A stretch of DNA of 64,000 nucleotides, from positions 39,409-103,408 of the forward strand of contig JAFXXD010000019.1 in the NCBI GenBank assembly GCA_017542475.1, written 5' to 3'. The notes below the pieces were generated by a model. It searched no databases. It worked only from the letters and a program-made list of their open reading frames with translations, and was not told the DNA's origin. This document shows positions 34,815 through 44,203 of this stretch, one piece after another. The DNA comes from Ruminococcus sp. (GTDB lineage Bacteria > Bacillota > Clostridia > Oscillospirales > Ruminococcaceae). The translations under genes were made by a program, and so were the position numbers. Numbering within the stretch: position 1 is the first letter of the stretch; the number at the start of each line of letters is the position of its first letter.

Positions 34815-36218
34815 ATGAAGGATAAGGACAAGGCATCAAAGGCGCTGAAGGATAAGCTCTTCCTCAAGCGCAAGAACGGATATGACAGGATAAGCAAGTC
34901 CGACGAGAAGGCTTGTATGAAGTTCGCCGAGGACTACAAGAGGTTCCTCGATAAGGCTAAGACCGAGCGCGAGGCTGTGATTGAGGCAGTGGAGCTCCTC
35001 AAAAAGAGCGGCTTCACCGAGTACAAGCGCGGTATGAAGCTCAAGGCGGGCACTAAGATATACCGCGTGAACCGCGGCAAGGCTGTAATTATGGCGATAA
35101 TCGGCAAGGCTCCCATCGAGGAGGGCGTAAGGCTCTGTGCGGCGCATATCGACTCCCCGAGGCTCGACCTCAAGCAGAACCCGCTCTACGAGGACAGCGA
35201 GCTCGCGCTGTTCAAGACCCACTACTACGGCGGTATCAAGAAGTATCAGTGGACGGCGATACCTCTCGCTCTCCACGGCGTTATCATAAAGGCTGACGGG
35301 ACAAAGGTCACAGTCGCTATCGGCGAGGACGAGAGCGACCCCGTATTCTACGTGACCGACCTTCTCCCGCATCTCGCGACCGAGCAGATGACCCGCACGG
35401 GTGCAAAGCTCGTCAAGGGCGAGGACCTCAACCTCCTCATCGGCTCCGTTCCCTTCCGCGAGGACGAGACCAGCGAGGCGGTAAAGCTCAATATACTGAA
35501 TATCCTCCACGAGAAGTACGGCATAACCGAGGCTGATTTCATCTCCTCGGAGCTCGAAGCTGTTCCCGCATTCAAGGCGAGAGACATCGGCTTCGACAGG
35601 AGCCTCATCGGCGGCTACGGTCACGATGACCGCTGCTGCTCCTATCCCGCTCTCAGAGCTGCGGCAGAGTGCAAGTCTCCCGCGCATACGGTCGTTACCG
35701 TCCTCACAGACAAGGAGGAGACGGGCAGCGACGGAAATACGGGTCTGTGCTCGTCCTATCTCGAATACTTCATTCACGACCTCGCAGCTGACCTCGGCGC
35801 TGACGGCAGACACGTGCTTTCCGCGTCGGAGTGCCTCTCCGCGGACGTAAATGCCGCTTTCGACCCCACATACCCCGAGGTCACCGAGAGGAACAACTGC
35901 GCTTACATCAACAAGGGCGTGTGCATTACCAAGTACACGGGCGCACGCGGCAAGTCAGGCACGTCCGATGCCTCGGCTGAGTTCACGGGTCGTATCCGCC
36001 GCCTTATGGACAGCAGGGATGTAATCTGGCAGACGGGCGAGCTCGGCAAGGTCGATATGGGAGGCGGCGGTACTGTAGCCGCATACATTGCCAACCTCGA
36101 CGTTGACACGATAGATATGGGTGTACCCGTGCTCGCGATGCACGCTCCTTATGAGGCTATTTCCAAGCTCGACCTCTATATGGCATACAAGGCATTTGCC
36201 GTTTTCATAGCTGACTGA
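34815..36218 (+). CDS. M18 family aminopeptidase
   Basis: 467-residue metallo-aminopeptidase of the M18 (aspartyl aminopeptidase) family, cutting acidic N-terminal residues from peptides. Metal and active-site motifs: CAAHIDSPRLDL, GGYGHDDRCCSY, DKEETGSDG and near the end VLAMHAPYEAISKLD. AAGGAGA precedes the ATG. It is the last gene of the DUF951-prfA-tsaC-coaE run. Confidence 0.95.
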   Translation: MKDKDKASKALKDKLFLKRKNGYDRISKSDEKACMKFAEDYKRFLDKAKTEREAVIEAVELLKKSGFTEYKRGMKLKAGTKIYRVNRGKAVIMAIIGKAPIEEGVRLCAAHIDSPRLDLKQNPLYEDSELALFKTHYYGGIKKYQWTAIPLALHGVIIKADGTKVTVAIGEDESDPVFYVTDLLPHLATEQMTRTGAKLVKGEDLNLLIGSVPFREDETSEAVKLNILNILHEKYGITEADFISSELEAVPAFKARDIGFDRSLIGGYGHDDRCCSYPALRAAAECKSPAHTVVTVLTDKEETGSDGNTGLCSSYLEYFIHDLAADLGADGRHVLSASECLSADVNAAFDPTYPEVTERNNCAYINKGVCITKYTGARGKSGTSDASAEFTGRIRRLMDSRDVIWQTGELGKVDMGGGGTVAAYIANLDVDTIDMGVPVLAMHAPYEAISKLDLYMAYKAFAVFIAD

Positions 36219-36230
36219 CGATATAAAAAT

Positions 36231-36263
36231 AAAGGTCGCGTAACCATTCGTTACGCGACCTTT
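36231..36263. terminator. Bidirectional terminator between the M18 gene and GH95
   Basis: Perfect 14-pair stem AAAGGTCGCGTAAC/GTTACGCGACCTTT with loop CATTC; T-rich on the plus side and A-rich upstream, so it can serve both convergent genes. Confidence 0.92.
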
Positions 36264-36266
36264 GTT

Positions 36267-39200
36267 TTATCCGAGCTTACTGCTGCTGCCGAGCAGATAC
36301 TTCTGCAAGAGCACCATATCGTTTATGGCTACATTGTCGTCGGAGTCCGTGTCCGCGTTGGACTTGGACAACCCTGTCAGCTCGGTCTTGCCTGTCAGTA
36401 CCTGACGTGCGAGTATCAGGTCGAACGTATCAACGACCCTGTCGCCGTCGATATCGCCCTTGATACCGTAGAAGCTGAAATCAGCCACGTTGAAGAGGAA
36501 GTCCTCCGTGCCCGTGAATACGAGGTAGAGGTCATTCACGCCCTCGCACTGCTTTGTCTTGCACCCGAACTCCTTGAACTCCGTCCAGCCGTCCGTGCCC
36601 GTGATGTCGCACGTGCCGAGAAGCGTGCCGTTGACTCCGCCCACGCGTATCTCTATCGTACCGCCCGCGGATTCGCTTGCCGCACTTACCTTGAAGCCCT
36701 GTGCGCCGCTCTCGAAGTCCACATTCTTGTATACGACGTATGAGCCGTCGGTGATGTAGCCGAGGTCGGTGTCGTCGTGGTCCTTCTTGACCGTGCCGTG
36801 CTTCGAGCGGTAGCTGCAAGCCTCGGTCTTCTTATAGGCTGTAACGGGTACGGGAGGCTTGCCGCTTCCGCCCCACAGCTCAAGCTCGTATACTCTCGCG
36901 CCGCCGTCGTTGCTCTGCGTGGAGGTCAGCAGCGTGAGCTTGACAAATCTCGCGGAGATGTCCCTGAGACTTCCGCCAGCGACCGTCTTGGTGTTGCCGT
37001 AGACTGTAGTGATGTCGCTCCAGCTCGTGCCGTCTGTGCTGGCTTCGAGCCTGAAATCGCGTGCGTTGTACTTGATGTCCTCCTTCACGCCCGCGAACTT
37101 GATAACGTAGCGGCTGATATCGTAGGTCTCGCCGAGGTCTACCTGTATCCACTCGCCGCCGAGACCGTCGTCGTGAGTCCACTTCGTGCTGTCCTTGCCG
37201 TCAACTGCAAGAGCCGCTTCTTCGCCGCTCTTAGCGCCCGAGGCTGTGACCTCCTTGCCGAGTGCAAGGTTCTGCATCTCGTCGGAGCCGCTTATCGTGA
37301 GCGAACCGTCGAGGGTGTACTCCTGACCGGCCTCGGTATCGAAGCTGACAGTTGCGCCCGCGTACTTAACGGTGCAAACTCCGCCCGAGCCTGAGAGGAT
37401 AACTACCTCGTCGAGCGAGCCGTCAGACCAGCTCATTTTCTTGACAGTGAAGTTTCCGCGCGCACGGAGACCGTTAGCGTGACCAGTGTTCCACTTCTGC
37501 GGAAGTGCGGGAAGAAGCGATATAACGTCGTTCTGGCTCTGGAGGAGCATTTCCGTAACGCCCGATGTGAAGCCGAAGTTGCCGTCTATCTGGAAGGGTG
37601 GGTGAGCGTCCCAGAGGTTGTCGTAGAGACGTCCGTTATTGCCCACAGGCGAGCATAGGAGCTTCACGAGGTTGTAGGCGTGCTCGCCGTCCTCAAGGCG
37701 TGCCCAGCAGTTGAGCTTCCAGCCCTCAGACCAGCCTGTACCGCTGTCGCCGCGTCCGTTCAGAGAGGTCGCCGCGCCCTTTGCGGTGGTGGGGTTGTCC
37801 GTCGGGGTTATCTCATATCCCGGGAAAAGAGCGTACATATGCGAGATGTGTCTGTGGGTCTCCTTGGGGTTGTCCCAGTCGTGAGCCCACTCCTGAATCT
37901 GTCCCCAGCTGCCTATCATTTCGGGACGTATCAGCGTGAGCTTGGCATTGAGCTCGTCGCGGAGAGTCTCGTCCCTGCCGAGTATCTCGGAGGCTTCGGT
38001 GACGCCCTTGAAGAGCTCGCGGGCGATGCCGTTGTCCATAGTTACGCCGTAGTCGCAGTACGCCTCGTTCTGACCGCTGTAGGGCGGCAGATTAAGCTCG
38101 GGAGAGGTGCTCGGGCTGATAACTGAGTAGTCCTGTCCGTCTATTTTGACGGTCTGCATAAGCTGGTTGAGGAAAGCTGCGCTTCCCTTTATTGTGGGGT
38201 ATACCTTTTCGAGGTAGCTGTCGTTCTGATTGAAGCGGTAGGCGTCGTAGAGCATATTCGATACCCATGCGCCGCCGACGGGCCACTGTCCCCATGAGCC
38301 GTCGATAGGAGCGGTTCTGTTCCACAGGTCGGTGTTGTGGTGGAGCACCCAGCCCTCGGATATGCCGTAGTGTACCCTTGCTGTCTCATTGCCGTTCTCC
38401 TGCATTGATATCGCCTTCTCGACGAATGGCATAAAGCACTCCTCGAGGTTGGTCGTCATCGCAGGCCAGTAGTTCATTTCGTAGTTGATGTTGGTGGTAG
38501 CCTTGCTGCCCCATGCAGGCGAGGAATACTTGTTCCATATGCCCTGCAGGTTCATCGGCTGTGCGTCGCGGGACGCGCTTATCATAAGGTAGCGTCCGTA
38601 CTGGTAGAGCACCTTGACCATCTTCGGGTCGTCAGTTCTGCCGAACTCGCTGATTCGCGCGGGAATGGTCTTGGAGTTGGCAGTCGCGCTGTCTCCGCCG
38701 AGGTCAACGTCCACGCGCTTGAAGAGCTCCTGATAGTCCGCCTTGTGAGCGGCGTAGAGCTCGTCGTAGGACTTCTTCTCAGCCGCGGCTATATCAGCCT
38801 TGGCGTCGCCCTTTTCGTCACCGTTGCAGGTTTTGTAGTCAACGAAGTTCGTGCGGACGGAGGTCAGTATCAGCACCGAATCCGCGCCCGACACGCTCAG
38901 CGAGCCGTTGCCCGCGCTGACCGTACCCTTCTCGGGAATGACCTTGGTGCGCGAGGAGAAGTATACCGCGCCCTTTACCCAGTTGTCGTCGCTTCCGTGA
39001 CCGTTGGCAACGAGGGTATCATTGCCGTCAGCGGAGGCTCCGCCGTTGAGCACGTTCTCGTAGCCGAGGCTAAGCGATACCGAGCCCGACTTGTCCGCGG
39101 TTATGCGCGTTACCATTACTTGGTCGGGGTGGCTGACAAAGGTCTCGCGCAGGTACTTGACCCCGTTGCAGGTGTACTCGGTGCGTGCTACCGCGTCGTT

Positions 39201-39713
39201 CATATCGAGCAGACGGGTATAGCCCGTCACGCTCTTGTGTCCGAAGCTGAGCTTCAGTCCGCCGACCATCTGATACTTAGCCTCGCCGCCGCCTATCATA
39301 TTCGCGCCGATGAGGTCGTTAGCCTCCTTGTACTTTCCGCTTTTGAGGAGATCCTGCGCCTTTTTCAGGTACGAGGAAGCGCCATTCTTATTGTTGTTGC
39401 TCGGTCCCGAGCTCCACACCGTGCACTCGTTGAGGTCGATGAGCTCGTCGGGATAGTTGCCGTAGACCATGCCGCCGATACGTCCGTTTCCCACAGGCAG
39501 AGCCTTGTAGAACGATTCGTCGTTGTTCCACGCGTTGTTTGTATTGACATTACCCGCCATGGTATCATAGCGCATTACCATATCCGCGTCGTATGCGTAC
39601 TCGGCGGCATTGGTGACTGTTTTCACCGTCCCCGCCTCGGTGATACCCGAGGCGAGGGGCAGTACCATGCAAGCCGAGAGACACACCGACAGCATTTTCT
39701 TTGTCAGTTTCAT
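36267..39713 (-). CDS. Secreted GH95 alpha-L-fucosidase with F5/8C, CBM6 and dockerin
   Basis: 1148-residue cellulosomal enzyme. Signal peptide about 1-28 (KKMLSVCLSACMVLPLASG). GH95 catalytic region about 45-800 with NINYEMNYWPAMTTNLEEC, PIDGSWGQWPVGGAWV and FQIDGNFGFTSGVTEMLLQS. Then an F5/8 type C (discoidin) module about 815-950 (WTHDDGLGGEWIQVDLG), a CBM6-like module about 955-1080 and a type I dockerin (two DxDxD calcium loops: GDIDGDRVVDTFDL and DTDSDDNVAINDM). GH95 enzymes remove alpha-1,2-L-fucose from galactose (some act on alpha-L-galactose). It follows GH97 by 45 bp in one operon. Confidence 0.93.
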   Translation of the reverse strand: MKLTKKMLSVCLSACMVLPLASGITEAGTVKTVTNAAEYAYDADMVMRYDTMAGNVNTNNAWNNDESFYKALPVGNGRIGGMVYGNYPDELIDLNECTVWSSGPSNNNKNGASSYLKKAQDLLKSGKYKEANDLIGANMIGGGEAKYQMVGGLKLSFGHKSVTGYTRLLDMNDAVARTEYTCNGVKYLRETFVSHPDQVMVTRITADKSGSVSLSLGYENVLNGGASADGNDTLVANGHGSDDNWVKGAVYFSSRTKVIPEKGTVSAGNGSLSVSGADSVLILTSVRTNFVDYKTCNGDEKGDAKADIAAAEKKSYDELYAAHKADYQELFKRVDVDLGGDSATANSKTIPARISEFGRTDDPKMVKVLYQYGRYLMISASRDAQPMNLQGIWNKYSSPAWGSKATTNINYEMNYWPAMTTNLEECFMPFVEKAISMQENGNETARVHYGISEGWVLHHNTDLWNRTAPIDGSWGQWPVGGAWVSNMLYDAYRFNQNDSYLEKVYPTIKGSAAFLNQLMQTVKIDGQDYSVISPSTSPELNLPPYSGQNEAYCDYGVTMDNGIARELFKGVTEASEILGRDETLRDELNAKLTLIRPEMIGSWGQIQEWAHDWDNPKETHRHISHMYALFPGYEITPTDNPTTAKGAATSLNGRGDSGTGWSEGWKLNCWARLEDGEHAYNLVKLLCSPVGNNGRLYDNLWDAHPPFQIDGNFGFTSGVTEMLLQSQNDVISLLPALPQKWNTGHANGLRARGNFTVKKMSWSDGSLDEVVILSGSGGVCTVKYAGATVSFDTEAGQEYTLDGSLTISGSDEMQNLALGKEVTASGAKSGEEAALAVDGKDSTKWTHDDGLGGEWIQVDLGETYDISRYVIKFAGVKEDIKYNARDFRLEASTDGTSWSDITTVYGNTKTVAGGSLRDISARFVKLTLLTSTQSNDGGARVYELELWGGSGKPPVPVTAYKKTEACSYRSKHGTVKKDHDDTDLGYITDGSYVVYKNVDFESGAQGFKVSAASESAGGTIEIRVGGVNGTLLGTCDITGTDGWTEFKEFGCKTKQCEGVNDLYLVFTGTEDFLFNVADFSFYGIKGDIDGDRVVDTFDLILARQVLTGKTELTGLSKSNADTDSDDNVAINDMVLLQKYLLGSSSKLG

Positions 39714-39758
39714 TTGCCTCAGACCCCTTCTGAAATAGTTTTATTTCCCTTTTCACTG

Positions 39759-42700
39759 TTATGCAGTGAGTATCTTTCTTAAATGTATCAGGTCGAACGT
39801 ATCGACTGCGCCGTCGCCGTCGAGGTCGGCTTTCCCGAACTGCTGCTTCGAGAACTTCTCCGCCTTGAGGAGGTATCTCTCCATGCATACGAGGTCTGCC
39901 GCGCTGACTGTGCCGTCGAGGTTGATGTCGCCCTTCAGCTCGTCGAGCGGTATCGCGAGCGCGATACGGTCGATAGACGGAGCGTTTCCGCCGTCGTTGT
40001 AGAGCTTGATAGTGTTATTGCCTGCTTTGAGCTTTACCGTCGTATTGACTGCGCGGATTCCCGACCAGTCGCCTGAGTTCGCGAACAGCTCGTCGAGCTT
40101 GGTCACGAACTGACCGTTCACGTCGACCTTGAGGCTTCTCTTCTCGCCCGAGATGTAGTAGATACGGAGCGTGTACTCGCCGTCCTTGTCAGCCTTGACA
40201 TTCTCGAAGGTAACAGAGCCGCCGCCGCTTCCGCCGACGTAGCCGACGTATGCGCTGTTTGAGCTGTACTTAGCGTCCTTGCCCGTTGTCAGCTTAGCGC
40301 CGCCGCCGAGCTTCGCGCTCTCCGCCTCATAGAAGCGGTAGTTGGAGTAGGGCGTCGTGAGCTTCATCTCGTTCTTGGTGAGCTTGATGACACAGCCGCC
40401 GTTTGCGAGCAGCTTCTGCGTGATAGTGTCCGCTGAGGTGAGTCCCTCGACCTTCTTTATTTCAAGAGCGCTGCCGTCGGCGTTGTCGCCGAAGATGTAG
40501 GCGTTGTACTTGCCGTCGCCGATGAGCTCCGAGAGCTTTATCTCAATTGTGCGCGCCGAGAGCGTGGAGGCTCCGATGAACCACTCGTCGCCGCTTCTTC
40601 TTGCTGTGACGTTGAACTGCATCGGGTAGCCGTCGAGCACCTTCATATCGTCCCAAGCAACGGGTACGTCGTTCAGGAGCGGGAGTGCGGGATTGCCCTC
40701 GTAGGTGTATACCGAGTGGGCGAAGTGCTGTATGCCCGACTCTATCGTTACGACGTCCGCAAGCGCGAAGCCCGCAGTCGCCTTGATGCCGTATACGGGT
40801 ATGCCAGTGGGAGTGAAGTCAGCCGAGCCGACAACGTTACGTGTGAATGTGTATGATACGCGGTTTGCAAGCGCGGGGCTGTCGAACCATTTGTAATACT
40901 CTGTACCGTTTACAGCCTCAAACGAAACGACATTCGGGAAGGTGCGGCTCTCACCGCGCGGTATCGTACAGCCGTGGAAGAGCACCATGAGGTGGTTCTT
41001 GGCAGCGATAGTAGCGCAGAGGTACATCTGCTTCATAGTTTCCTGCGTGTCGCTCTCGTAGTAATCGACCTTTACGCCCTGTACTCCGAGACCGCGGATA
41101 CGCTCGAACTCGCGGACTATAGTTGCCTCGTCGAGCAGTGAGTAGTACGGATATGCTGGATGTCCCTGACTGTCCTTGTAGCCGCTGTGACCCTTGTTGT
41201 TTACGCCGTACCAGAGGTAGATGCCTATGCCTCTCTCGGCTGCGTAATCGCAGAGCTCCTTGACCTTAGCGGCGCTGTCGTCCCAGAGAGCCCAGCCGAA
41301 GTCGAGGCAGACGAAATCCCAGCCGTTGTTGGCTGCGAAGTCGATATAGTCCTTCTGCGTGTGGTACATAACGGGCGAGTCACCGCCGCTGCTCCACCAA
41401 GACCAAGCGGTCTTGCCGGGGCGTATCCAGCTCGTGTCCTCGATGACCGAGGGAGGATTGAGGTTGAGGATGAGGTCGCTCGACGACATCTCGTCGAGGG
41501 TATCGCCGATGACAACGGCTCTCCACGGCGTATGGAACGCCTTGCTCATAGATATGCCGCTGACCTTGACGCCGCCCTTGAAGCGGAGGCTGTGGTAGTT
41601 GCCGAGGAACTGTACGGAGCACGCGCAGTACGGGTCGGGCTCGTTGAATACGCCCGCCTCGGAGACAGTCACCCATGTGCTGTTGTTCGCGAGGACGCCT
41701 GTATATGGGAGCGAATAGGTCGCGTTGGTCTCATTGGCTCTGTCCTTCGGGAGCTCGACCATATCCCACTCGTAGGTGGCGTTCGGCCAGTTGCCCCAGA
41801 ACTTCGAGCCGCCCGGGAAGATGACCTCGGTCGCCTCCTCCTTTATCGTCGCGCCCTTGTTGAGAGCGTAGCGCAGACCGATACCGTCGTCGTAGGTGCG
41901 TATGTACACGGTCAGTATCGAATTGCCCTTGACGAGCCGGAACGACAGCTCGTTGTAGCGGTCGCGGATAGTTGTGTGCTTGCCGTAGGGCATGGTGTAT
42001 ATCTCGTCGTGAGGAGTTATCGTGCCCTCGGGAGCGTTCTTGCCGAAGCCGCTCGAGAGGTCCTCATTGCCGAGGACGAGTCCCATTTTCGAGGGATGGA
42101 TAACGACCTCTCCGCCTGCCTTGCTGACGGAGTAGTAGTAGCTTCCGTTATTGTCGTACCATATCTTTGTGATGAGCTTGCCTGTGGGCGATGTCGTCGT
42201 CAGAGACGGCAGGCTCGTTACGCTCGCGCCTGTGCGGGACTTTGCGCTCTCCTCGGTGAAGACCTCCTCATACGTGGTGACTGTGTCTCCGTCGAAGGTA
42301 TAGGCGTAGAGCGGGAGCGTGTCGGAGTTGGGTCCGACGGGCTGGTCGTAGAACTGCACGTCATCGACAGCCATACTGATATCGCTGTCGGAGTACAGCG
42401 AGTGACCTATCGAGTTGTAGATGTACTTGTCGAGTATTTTTTCCGAGAAGAGGCTGTTCAGCGTATCGGATATTGTGTCCGCCTCGTAGCCGACCTTGTC
42501 GCCGTCGATGTAGTAGGTCGCGGCTTCGGGAGTGCACACGAGCATCAGCTCATGCCACTTGCCGCTGTCGGGAGCGGCGTCGAGGTCGAAGATAGCGCGG
42601 TGCTTCTTATCATTCTCCGTGGAATCGCCCGTGCCCGCGAATATGCTCGCGCGGAAAGCCTTCTTGTCCTTGACGTCAATGGAGATGTCGGGGGACGAAT

Positions 42701-43082
42701 ATGACGAGGAGTTGCCCGTACCGAACGGTACCGTCGCGAACTGGAACAGACGCGAGTAATTCGCCGCGTCCGAGCCGAGCTTATACTTCATCGAGAACGT
42801 GAAGCCCTTGTCACAGCCGCCCTTGAAGAGCTCGGGGAGCTCGAGCCAGCCCGCTCCGAACGAGCCGCCCCTGAGTGAGAGCACGTCCGAGCCGAGCTCG
42901 CTGTCACGCGTAATGGAAGCTCCGCCGCGGAGATAAGCCTTTGTATCGGACTTGCCGATACTGCTCACGGCTGTGCCGACGGTACCTGCCGCTACCGATG
43001 TAGGCATCGCGGGGAAGGTGCCTGCCGCGAGAGCAGCCGCCGCCGCAGCGGCAGTGACAGCTCTTGTTAGTTTGTGTTTCAT
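39759..43082 (-). CDS. Secreted GH97 alpha-galactosidase/glucosidase with LamG, CBM35-like and dockerin
   Basis: 1107 residues. Signal peptide followed by a LamG-like module (about 65-255), GH97 N-domain and (beta/alpha)8 domain (about 560-830: PGKTAWSWWSSGGDS, GVQGVKVDYYESDTQE, VSFEAVNGTEYYKW), GH97 C-domain, a CBM35-like module (about 945-1045) and a dockerin (GDINLDGTVSAADLV and ADLDGDGAVDTFDLI). The Asp in KVDYY sits where the retaining GH97 alpha-galactosidases have their nucleophile, so alpha-galactosidase is likelier than the inverting alpha-glucosidase type; this is inference. Start at ATG 43082 behind GAGGG; the ATG at 43187 lies in the promoter. Confidence 0.9.
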   Translation of the reverse strand: MKHKLTRAVTAAAAAAALAAGTFPAMPTSVAAGTVGTAVSSIGKSDTKAYLRGGASITRDSELGSDVLSLRGGSFGAGWLELPELFKGGCDKGFTFSMKYKLGSDAANYSRLFQFATVPFGTGNSSSYSSPDISIDVKDKKAFRASIFAGTGDSTENDKKHRAIFDLDAAPDSGKWHELMLVCTPEAATYYIDGDKVGYEADTISDTLNSLFSEKILDKYIYNSIGHSLYSDSDISMAVDDVQFYDQPVGPNSDTLPLYAYTFDGDTVTTYEEVFTEESAKSRTGASVTSLPSLTTTSPTGKLITKIWYDNNGSYYYSVSKAGGEVVIHPSKMGLVLGNEDLSSGFGKNAPEGTITPHDEIYTMPYGKHTTIRDRYNELSFRLVKGNSILTVYIRTYDDGIGLRYALNKGATIKEEATEVIFPGGSKFWGNWPNATYEWDMVELPKDRANETNATYSLPYTGVLANNSTWVTVSEAGVFNEPDPYCACSVQFLGNYHSLRFKGGVKVSGISMSKAFHTPWRAVVIGDTLDEMSSSDLILNLNPPSVIEDTSWIRPGKTAWSWWSSGGDSPVMYHTQKDYIDFAANNGWDFVCLDFGWALWDDSAAKVKELCDYAAERGIGIYLWYGVNNKGHSGYKDSQGHPAYPYYSLLDEATIVREFERIRGLGVQGVKVDYYESDTQETMKQMYLCATIAAKNHLMVLFHGCTIPRGESRTFPNVVSFEAVNGTEYYKWFDSPALANRVSYTFTRNVVGSADFTPTGIPVYGIKATAGFALADVVTIESGIQHFAHSVYTYEGNPALPLLNDVPVAWDDMKVLDGYPMQFNVTARRSGDEWFIGASTLSARTIEIKLSELIGDGKYNAYIFGDNADGSALEIKKVEGLTSADTITQKLLANGGCVIKLTKNEMKLTTPYSNYRFYEAESAKLGGGAKLTTGKDAKYSSNSAYVGYVGGSGGGSVTFENVKADKDGEYTLRIYYISGEKRSLKVDVNGQFVTKLDELFANSGDWSGIRAVNTTVKLKAGNNTIKLYNDGGNAPSIDRIALAIPLDELKGDINLDGTVSAADLVCMERYLLKAEKFSKQQFGKADLDGDGAVDTFDLIHLRKILTA

Positions 43083-43168
43083 TCTTATTACCCTCTTTCC
43101 CTTCAGTAATAATCTGAAGTTATTTTTCTCTCTGCACGCGATCAGCGTGTCTATAACATACCACCTTA

Positions 43169-43220
43169 ACTTTATCACATTGTACACACAATTTGCAACC
43201 CACTATCTACAGAAACGGTG
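43169..43220 (-). promoter_or_regulatory. Promoter and shared element of the GH97-GH95 operon
   Basis: Minus strand -35 TTGCAA (43193-43198), 18 bp, -10 TAAAGT (43169-43174). From 43220 down to 43196 reads CACC-N4-CTGTA-N2-TAGTGGGTTG, which recurs upstream of the GH141-GH2 operon (52079-52103). TGTACA lies within the spacer in both. Confidence 0.6.
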
Positions 43221-43294
43221 TAAAATTTGAATATAATGATACATAATAATATAAATAAACTATAATAATTGTATAGTCATCCACCGTCGGTGTA

Positions 43295-43326
43295 TAAAAA
43301 AGAGCCCGAGGGATATCCCGCGGGCT
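43295..43326 (-). terminator. Terminator of ispE
   Basis: Stem AGCCCG-GGGATATCCC-CGGGCT with a one-base bulge on each side; six T follow on the minus strand. Confidence 0.88.
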
Positions 43327-43339
43327 GTTGTGCCTGATG

Positions 43340-44203
43340 TTATTCTATCTCGATAAATGTCTTGCTGACTGTCTCGCATACCTGTGCGAAATAGCCGTCA
43401 GAAGCGAGCTTCTCCGCGCACTTTTCGGCTGTATCACGCGAATCAAACAGTCCGAACACGGCAGAGCCGCTTCCCGTCATTACTGCCCTGAGCGCTCCGC
43501 ACGCCGTCATCTTCTCCTCGATGTCGCTGACCTCGGGGAGCTGTATCGCTGTCTCGAAGAGGTTGCCGAAGAATTTGTACGCCTCATCGGGCTCGGAGTT
43601 GATAGCCTCGACCAGCGCGTCCGTATCAGGGTGGACGGGCTTGACCAGCTTGTCTATACGACCGTAAGCCTCAGCAGTGGAAACTCCCTCGTCACCCTTT
43701 GCGATAACGAGAATCCTGCCCGAATAATCGGAGATGGGCTCGACCATCTCGCCTATACCCGTGACGTATGCCGTGCCTCCCGTGAGGAAGAACGGAACGT
43801 CAGCGCCTATTTCCTCTGCGGGCGGTATCTCCTTGCCTATGAGCTTGTGCAGGATATACAGCACCGCCGCAGCATCTGTACTGCCGCCGCCCATGCCTGC
43901 CTGTGAGGGTATGCCCTTCTTGATGTGTATGCGGCAGCCCTTGCCCGCACCGCTGCGGTTGAGGTAGTAGTGTGCCGCCTTGTAGGCGATATTGTGTTCG
44001 TCACAGGGGATCGGGTCGGAGGAGGCAAACTTCTCGGGGACCTCACAGCTCACCTCGATAGAAAAATCGTCCTGAAGCTCGATCTCTACCTCGTCATATA
44101 TGCCGACTGTCTGGAAAACGCTCTCCAGCGCATGATAGCCGTGGTTGAGCCTGCCTACCACGTCGAGCGCAAGATTTATCTTTGCGGCTGTTCTGACTTT
44201 CAT
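43340..44203 (-). CDS. ispE: 4-diphosphocytidyl-2-C-methyl-D-erythritol kinase
   Basis: GHMP kinase of the MEP isoprenoid pathway, 287 residues. AAKINLALDVVGRLNHGYH at the N-terminus holds the catalytic Lys; the ATP loop is GIPSQAGMGGGSTDAAAVL; the C-terminal MTGSGSAVFGLF is the third GHMP motif. Its ATG overlaps the aminotransferase stop by 4 bp. Confidence 0.96.
   Translation of the reverse strand: MKVRTAAKINLALDVVGRLNHGYHALESVFQTVGIYDEVEIELQDDFSIEVSCEVPEKFASSDPIPCDEHNIAYKAAHYYLNRSGAGKGCRIHIKKGIPSQAGMGGGSTDAAAVLYILHKLIGKEIPPAEEIGADVPFFLTGGTAYVTGIGEMVEPISDYSGRILVIAKGDEGVSTAEAYGRIDKLVKPVHPDTDALVEAINSEPDEAYKFFGNLFETAIQLPEVSDIEEKMTACGALRAVMTGSGSAVFGLFDSRDTAEKCAEKLASDGYFAQVCETVSKTFIEIE

Noticed and set aside
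41160-42704. Plus-strand open frame of about 514 codons opposite GH97
   Set aside because: Val/Arg-rich antisense shadow of a well-supported enzyme gene.
43083-43187. N-terminal extension of GH97 from an ATG at 43187
   Set aside because: It lies at the promoter, would mask the signal peptide and has no ribosome site.
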